Shown here: one piece after another, positions 6,521-10,389 of the stretch
Position numbering within the stretch: position 1 is the first letter of the stretch
Layout of the letters: each line of letters opens with the position of its first letter
Origin: Bacteroidales bacterium
GTDB lineage: Bacteria; Bacteroidota; Bacteroidia; Bacteroidales; WCHB1-69
Assembly (NCBI GenBank): GCA_031257735.1
Contig: JAIROC010000508.1
Location: forward strand, 1 to 10,389
Direction of reading: 5' to 3'
Length of the DNA: 10,389 bases
Notes under the pieces: generated by a model
What the model was told of the DNA's origin: nothing
What the model saw: the letters and a program-made list of their open reading frames with translations, nothing else
Database searches by the model: none
Position numbers and translations under genes: made by a program

Positions 6521-7468
6521 ATGAAGAAAAGGAGAAGAATTGCAGTCTTTTTATATTTTATTTTAATCGTTTTTGTCTCGCAAGAATTGAGGGCATTATC
6601 ATTATATATCGTAGGAAATGTATCGGATACGATTATTATTCCGTCTTCGTCCCTGTATGGAAACACTTGGGGCGGAGAAAATACCCGATTGCGTACAAAT
6701 CTTTTGAATATACATCAAAATTATATTCTTCCGCTACAGGTAGAAAATGAAAATGTTTTTGTTTTTCCCTGTATCAACAAGACATATATTTGTTCTTTTT
6801 ATGGCATGCGTAGTGGAAGGATGCATACAGGAATGGATATAAAGCAAAATTTAGGAGACAGTATTGTTGCGGTATGGGATGGGATTGTACGCATGTCGCA
6901 AAAAAATTATTATGCTTATGGAGGAACTGTTGTTATTCGTCATGCTAACGGTTTGGAAACGCTGTATGCTCATTTATCAGATATTATTGTGAAAGAAAAT
7001 CAAGCTGTAAAAGCTGGCGAGTTAATCGGACTTGCAGGAAGAACAGGAAGGGCAACAACAGAGCATCTTCATTTTGAAACACGTTTTCTGTACGAACATT
7101 TCAATCCGCAAACGATCATTGATTTCAATACTTTTTCTTTGCGTAGCGATACATTATATGTTTCTAACGGAATTTTCTCAAACACTCCTTTCTTCATGCA
7201 GGATACTGTGAAAACGGAAGATACGATACCGCTTGAACCGACATTCATTACAGACATTGTAGTGGAAAAAGAAAATCATCCCATAGAGGTAACACTGCCT
7301 GAAAAACCTGAAATACAATCACAACAAAACACCTGTATCGTGAAAAAAGGAGATACCTTATATTCTATCTCAAAAAAATATGGAATTGGAATAAATGTTA
7401 TTTGCCAACTGAATAATATTAAACAGGAATCCATTCTACATATTGGACAAAAACTGAAACTGAAATAA
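6521..7468 (+). CDS. Secreted M23 (LytM-type) metallopeptidase with C-terminal LysM domain
   Basis: A probable peptidoglycan endopeptidase of the periplasm or cell surface, 315 residues. The ATG at 6521 gives a proper signal peptide (KKRRR, then a hydrophobic stretch ~7-20, possible cleavage after A25). An upstream in-frame TTG at 6491 would put ten extra residues in front and lies inside the promoter box. The M23 domain spans ~85-200 with all zinc and catalytic residues: HTGMD (H102, D106), YAHL (H151) and HLHFE (H182, H184). The catalytic domain is therefore predicted active, unlike degenerate NlpD/EnvC-type activators. A linker of ~70 residues leads to a LysM domain (~271-315; VKKGDTLYSISKKYGI), which binds glycan and would hold the enzyme on the wall. 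It lies 34 nt upstream of lpxC-fabZ, and co-transcription is likely. Confidence 0.93.
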   Translation: MKKRRRIAVFLYFILIVFVSQELRALSLYIVGNVSDTIIIPSSSLYGNTWGGENTRLRTNLLNIHQNYILPLQVENENVFVFPCINKTYICSFYGMRSGRMHTGMDIKQNLGDSIVAVWDGIVRMSQKNYYAYGGTVVIRHANGLETLYAHLSDIIVKENQAVKAGELIGLAGRTGRATTEHLHFETRFLYEHFNPQTIIDFNTFSLRSDTLYVSNGIFSNTPFFMQDTVKTEDTIPLEPTFITDIVVEKENHPIEVTLPEKPEIQSQQNTCIVKKGDTLYSISKKYGIGINVICQLNNIKQESILHIGQKLKLK

Positions 7469-7502
7469 TTAATTCATCATATACCGTATAAATAGTTATT
7501 CT

Positions 7503-8885
7503 ATGAAACAACAAACACTAAGAAAATCTTTTACGCTCTCCGGGAAAGGATTACATGGAGGAAAGAACGTTAATTTAATTTTTAATCCTGCAAAAGAAGA
7601 ACATGGTATTAAATTTCAACGTATCGATATAGAAGAAAAACCCATTATCGAAGCGATTGCTACTAATGTTCATGAAACGAAAAGAGGTACATCTATCTGC
7701 AATTACAAAGGGTATGAAGTAAAAACAATTGAACATCTTATGGCTTCGCTTGTTGGATGTGGAATTAATAATGTCCTCATTCAGATTGACGGGGATGAAG
7801 CTCCTATCTTGGATGGAAGTTCGACTTTGATTACTAATGCTATTTTGGATGCTGGTATTTTACAACAGGAAAAGGAACAGCCTGTTTTTGTGCTTAAAGA
7901 CGTTATTCGCTATGAAGATAAAGAACAGGGTATCGAAATAATTGCTATCCCTTCCGATACGTTTAAACTGTCTGTATATGTAGACTATAAAACCAATGTT
8001 TTGGGTACTATGTTTGCAGAACTCAATAGCATGGATGATTTCGTGAAAGAGATAGCGCCAAGCCGTACTTTTTGTTTTTTACATGAATTATTACCTCTCA
8101 TAAAAAATGGGTTGATTAAGGGAGGTGATGTAGAAAATGCTGTCGTCTATGTAGAACACTTGATTGATGACGCCGATAAAAATGAAATATGTGATTTTTT
8201 CAATGTAAAGGATGTGAAAATTAGCGAGAATGGTACTCTGAATGACATCTCGCTCCATTATGACAATGAAGCTGCACGTCATAAACTCTTGGATTTGATA
8301 GGCGATATTGCTCTTGTTGGAAAACCTGTTCAGGCTCATATTATCGCAAAGTGTCCCGGACATACGGCTAACAATCAATTTGCAAGATTGATGATTGACA
8401 GAATGAAAAAAGACAAGGCGGGTATTTCAGTAGACCTGACAAAAGAACCTGTCTATAAAATCGAAGATATAAAAAAAATCTTACCTCATCGTCCCCCCTT
8501 TTTGTTAGTGGACAGAGTTTTGGAGATTACTGAAAACCGTATTGTAGGGACAAAGAATGTTACTATCAATGAACCTTTTTTTATCGGGCATTTTCCCGAT
8601 GAAGCTGTTATGCCGGGGGTATTGATTATGGAAGGATTAGCTCAATTAGGGGGGATTTTGGCTTTGGGACAGGTCCCTGACCCTGAACATTATTCTACTT
8701 ATTTTCTGAAATTGAATGATGTCAGATGGAGACAAAAAGTTGTTCCGGGGGACATGTTAATCTATGAAATGGTTTTGGTTGAACCTGTTAATCGAGGAAT
8801 TGTTCACATGTTTGGAAAAGCATTTGTAAACAATAAGCTCGTTGCGGAGGGTGATTTAATGGCTCAAATTATCAGAAATAGATAA
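7503..8885 (+). CDS. lpxC-fabZ: Bifunctional LpxC deacetylase / FabZ 3-hydroxyacyl-ACP dehydratase
   Basis: A 460-residue cytosolic fusion. The LpxC half (1-~305) removes acetate from UDP-3-O-acyl-GlcNAc, the committed step of lipid A synthesis. It keeps the zinc ligands in EHLMASL (H78) and RHKLLDLIGD (H260, D264) and the catalytic histidine in CPGHTANN (H287). The FabZ half (~318-460) dehydrates 3-hydroxyacyl-ACP in fatty acid elongation. It shows ILPHRPPFLLVDR and the active-site pair GHFPDEAVMPG (H363) and MEGLAQ (E377). Both enzymes draw on 3-hydroxyacyl-ACP, and the fusion is characteristic of Bacteroidetes. Length matches the fused family. Instead of the often seen lpxD upstream and lpxA downstream, it is flanked by an M23 peptidase and a cysteine desulfurase. 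Confidence 0.97.
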   Translation: MKQQTLRKSFTLSGKGLHGGKNVNLIFNPAKEEHGIKFQRIDIEEKPIIEAIATNVHETKRGTSICNYKGYEVKTIEHLMASLVGCGINNVLIQIDGDEAPILDGSSTLITNAILDAGILQQEKEQPVFVLKDVIRYEDKEQGIEIIAIPSDTFKLSVYVDYKTNVLGTMFAELNSMDDFVKEIAPSRTFCFLHELLPLIKNGLIKGGDVENAVVYVEHLIDDADKNEICDFFNVKDVKISENGTLNDISLHYDNEAARHKLLDLIGDIALVGKPVQAHIIAKCPGHTANNQFARLMIDRMKKDKAGISVDLTKEPVYKIEDIKKILPHRPPFLLVDRVLEITENRIVGTKNVTINEPFFIGHFPDEAVMPGVLIMEGLAQLGGILALGQVPDPEHYSTYFLKLNDVRWRQKVVPGDMLIYEMVLVEPVNRGIVHMFGKAFVNNKLVAEGDLMAQIIRNR

Positions 8886-8901
8886 GTATTTTTCTGACAG
8901 G

Positions 8902-10026
8902 ATGACAAAGAGAGATGTTTATTTGGATTATGTTGCTTCAACGCCTTTGTGCAGGGAAGCCATTGACGCCATGTTTTATGCAATGACATCGCTTTATGGT
9001 AATCCTTCTTCTACGCATCACTTCGGACGTAAAAGCAATGTTATTATGGAACAGTCTCGCAAAACTGTTGCCGATTTGTTGGATTGTTCAGCCAAAAATC
9101 TTGTCTTTACCTCCGGCGCTACGGAAACCATCAACTTGGGGATTAAAAGTATTTGCAAAACATATAAAACCAATGCGATTATTTCTTCTCCTTTGGAACA
9201 TCCCGCAACACTTAAAGCCATTGAAGAGGCTGTAAAACTGTTTAATATTCCCCTTGTTTACGTACGGCATAATGAAAAGGGGAATATTGATTTATCCAAT
9301 TTGGATGAAATACTGCATTCTTATTCTTCTGCTTTACTTTGTTTGATGCATGCCAATAATGAAATTGGTAATTTATTACCTGTTCAGGAGGTCGGGACAC
9401 TGTGTAGAAAATACAATACTTTGTTTTTTTGTGATATGGTACAGACTGTTGGTAAATACAGCCTTGCTTTGTCTCAAATACCTGTTGACTTTGCGGTTGT
9501 TTCTGCGCATAAGTTTTATGGGCCTAAAGCAAGTGGCTTGTTATATTATACTCATAAGATAGATGCTTTATTATCGGGAGGTTATCAGGAAAGGAATATG
9601 CGTGCGGGTACGGAAAATATTTATGGGATATATGGTATGGAGAAAGCTTTGCAAAAGAGTATTGAAAATCTTGATAAAATGCAGACGTTTATTTCGGGAA
9701 TAAAGTCTTATTGCATTGAACGATTGACAAAAACATTCAGCAATATAATATTTGTTGGGGATTGCAAAGATGGCGGACTGTATAATTTGATTAATTTTTA
9801 TTTCCCTGATACGGATATAGATATTGTACGTATGCGACTTGATATTGCAGGTATTGCGGTATCGTCAGCCAGTGCATGCAGTAGTGGTTCGGAACAGAAA
9901 AGTCATGTATTGAATGCATTAGGAATTAAATCAAAATCTTTACGTGTATCTTTTGGCGTGGACACTACAAAGGAAGATATTGATTATTTTATTTTAACGT
10001 TGTCAGAAATAATTCTCGACCAATAA
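8902..10026 (+). CDS. Cysteine desulfurase, class I NifS/IscS-like, PLP-dependent
   Basis: This enzyme takes sulfur from L-cysteine, giving alanine and an enzyme persulfide, to feed iron-sulfur clusters or tRNA thiolation. It has 374 residues, slightly shorter than E. coli IscS. It begins with the family opening VYLDYVASTPL and GNPSSTH. The PLP-stacking histidine is in LEHPA (H100), the aspartate in CDMVQTVGK (D178), and the Schiff-base lysine in SAHKFYGPKASG (K204). RAGTENI follows at ~234-240. The persulfide cysteine is C326 in SSASACSSGSEQKSHVL, on the long mobile loop of class I enzymes. The ATG is 16 nt after the lpxC-fabZ stop, preceded by GACAGG, so it belongs to the same operon. No iscU or iscR is adjacent, so its sulfur acceptor is unknown; tRNA thiolation via MnmA is possible. 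Confidence 0.95.
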   Translation: MTKRDVYLDYVASTPLCREAIDAMFYAMTSLYGNPSSTHHFGRKSNVIMEQSRKTVADLLDCSAKNLVFTSGATETINLGIKSICKTYKTNAIISSPLEHPATLKAIEEAVKLFNIPLVYVRHNEKGNIDLSNLDEILHSYSSALLCLMHANNEIGNLLPVQEVGTLCRKYNTLFFCDMVQTVGKYSLALSQIPVDFAVVSAHKFYGPKASGLLYYTHKIDALLSGGYQERNMRAGTENIYGIYGMEKALQKSIENLDKMQTFISGIKSYCIERLTKTFSNIIFVGDCKDGGLYNLINFYFPDTDIDIVRMRLDIAGIAVSSASACSSGSEQKSHVLNALGIKSKSLRVSFGVDTTKEDIDYFILTLSEIILDQ

Positions 10027-10129
10027 AATTCTGATTCAAACAATAGTGAGCGTCATTTTCTTGTGTTTATTGGTTAACTCTTTTTTTGAGGCGCTATAAA
10101 GTAAATACCATTATAAGGAATGATTAAAA

Positions 10130-10182
10130 GGGCTGAAAGCCCGAAATCATTAGCGCTGGGGATTGCGGGGCAAGCCCGAAAT
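10130..10182. repeat. Two small palindromes sharing AAGCCCGAAAT
   Basis: GGGCT-GAA-AGCCC (10130-10142) and GGGC-AA-GCCC (10168-10177) are perfect short hairpins. Each overlaps a copy of the 11-mer AAGCCCGAAAT (10137-10147 and 10172-10182), spaced 35 bp apart. The repeated 11-mer makes chance less likely than for the hairpins alone and suggests a decayed intergenic repeat. Confidence 0.55.
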
Positions 10183-10220
10183 GACGGCATTGTTTGGACG
10201 GCATTGTTTGAACGGCATTG
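10183..10220. repeat. 14-bp tandem repeat, about 2.7 copies
   Basis: GACGGCATTGTTTG occurs at 10183-10196 and 10197-10210 without change. A partial copy, AACGGCATTG, follows at 10211-10220. It is non-coding and directly abuts the palindromes to its left. Such short tandem units commonly change in copy number by replication slippage. Confidence 0.8.
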
Positions 10221-10389
10221 ATGATTACTTTACGCCGAGCAAAGGGTGTCGATATTATTTTGCGAGTGCTAGTAATTAGTGTCTGTCCGAAAACTATCAA
10301 ACGTTTCGTATATTCGTCATTATGAGTTGATACATTTTGAAAACAGGCAGGATCGACATGTTGAATAATTACGCTTTCATAATGTCATT

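Larger units (their letters stand above)
10027..10389. other. Non-coding, repeat-containing 3' flank
   Basis: These 363 bases after the desulfurase stop hold no convincing gene. They contain hairpins at 10130-10177, a 14-bp tandem repeat at 10183-10220, and a possible insertion-sequence end beginning near 10280. A T-rich run (10080-10087) follows the gene, but no clear stem precedes it, so no terminator is called. An ATG at 10358 opens a frame that runs off the window and cannot be judged. Confidence 0.6.

Noticed and set aside
10358..10389. Start of a rightward gene at ATG 10358
   Set aside because: Only about ten codons are visible, with no clear promoter box of exact consensus; nothing supports it beyond an open frame.

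Overview
The window most likely comes from a member of the Bacteroidota (Bacteroidetes). Three things support this: a large secreted protein ending in a type IX secretion (type A) sorting domain, a fused LpxC/FabZ enzyme typical of that phylum, and matches to the Bacteroidetes -7 promoter box (TAnnTTTG) upstream of two transcription units. The DNA is A+T rich. No species can be named from the sequence.

Layout. Bases 2-2608 (+) are the 3' part of a large extracellular multidomain protein whose start lies outside the window. It is followed by a good rho-independent terminator. Bases 2609-3085 are non-coding and hold a second hairpin and a 74-bp tandem repeat (72/74 identical between copies) with three predicted hairpins per unit. 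Bases 3086-6192 hold a compact three-gene operon on the minus strand. In transcription order it encodes a DUF262 protein, an ABC-like AAA ATPase with a DUF3696 tail, and a 302-residue protein that I cannot assign. The first two genes overlap as ATGA and the third starts 3 nt after the second. A promoter precedes the operon. The divergent gap at 6193-6520 holds that promoter, an imperfect inverted repeat of about 118 bp, and the promoter of the rightward genes.

The right part is housekeeping and reads rightward: a secreted M23 (LytM) peptidase with a C-terminal LysM domain (6521-7468), lpxC-fabZ (7503-8885), and a PLP-dependent cysteine desulfurase (8902-10026). Gaps are 34 and 16 nt, so these probably form one operon linking envelope construction and sulfur supply. 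The last 363 bases (10027-10389) are non-coding and repeat-rich, with a sequence at 10280-10294 that could be an insertion-sequence end.

The most interesting part is the minus-strand operon. DUF262 is the domain of GmrSD- and SspE-type restriction proteins, and ABC-like ATPases paired with a dedicated effector are a recurring plan in phage defence (PARIS, Septu). Here the DUF262 protein lacks the usual DUF1524 HNH nuclease half, and the third protein is unfamiliar. The operon is therefore a plausible undescribed or poorly described defence module, with the 302-residue protein as the candidate effector. This is inference from domain content and gene arrangement; the sequence does not show the activity.
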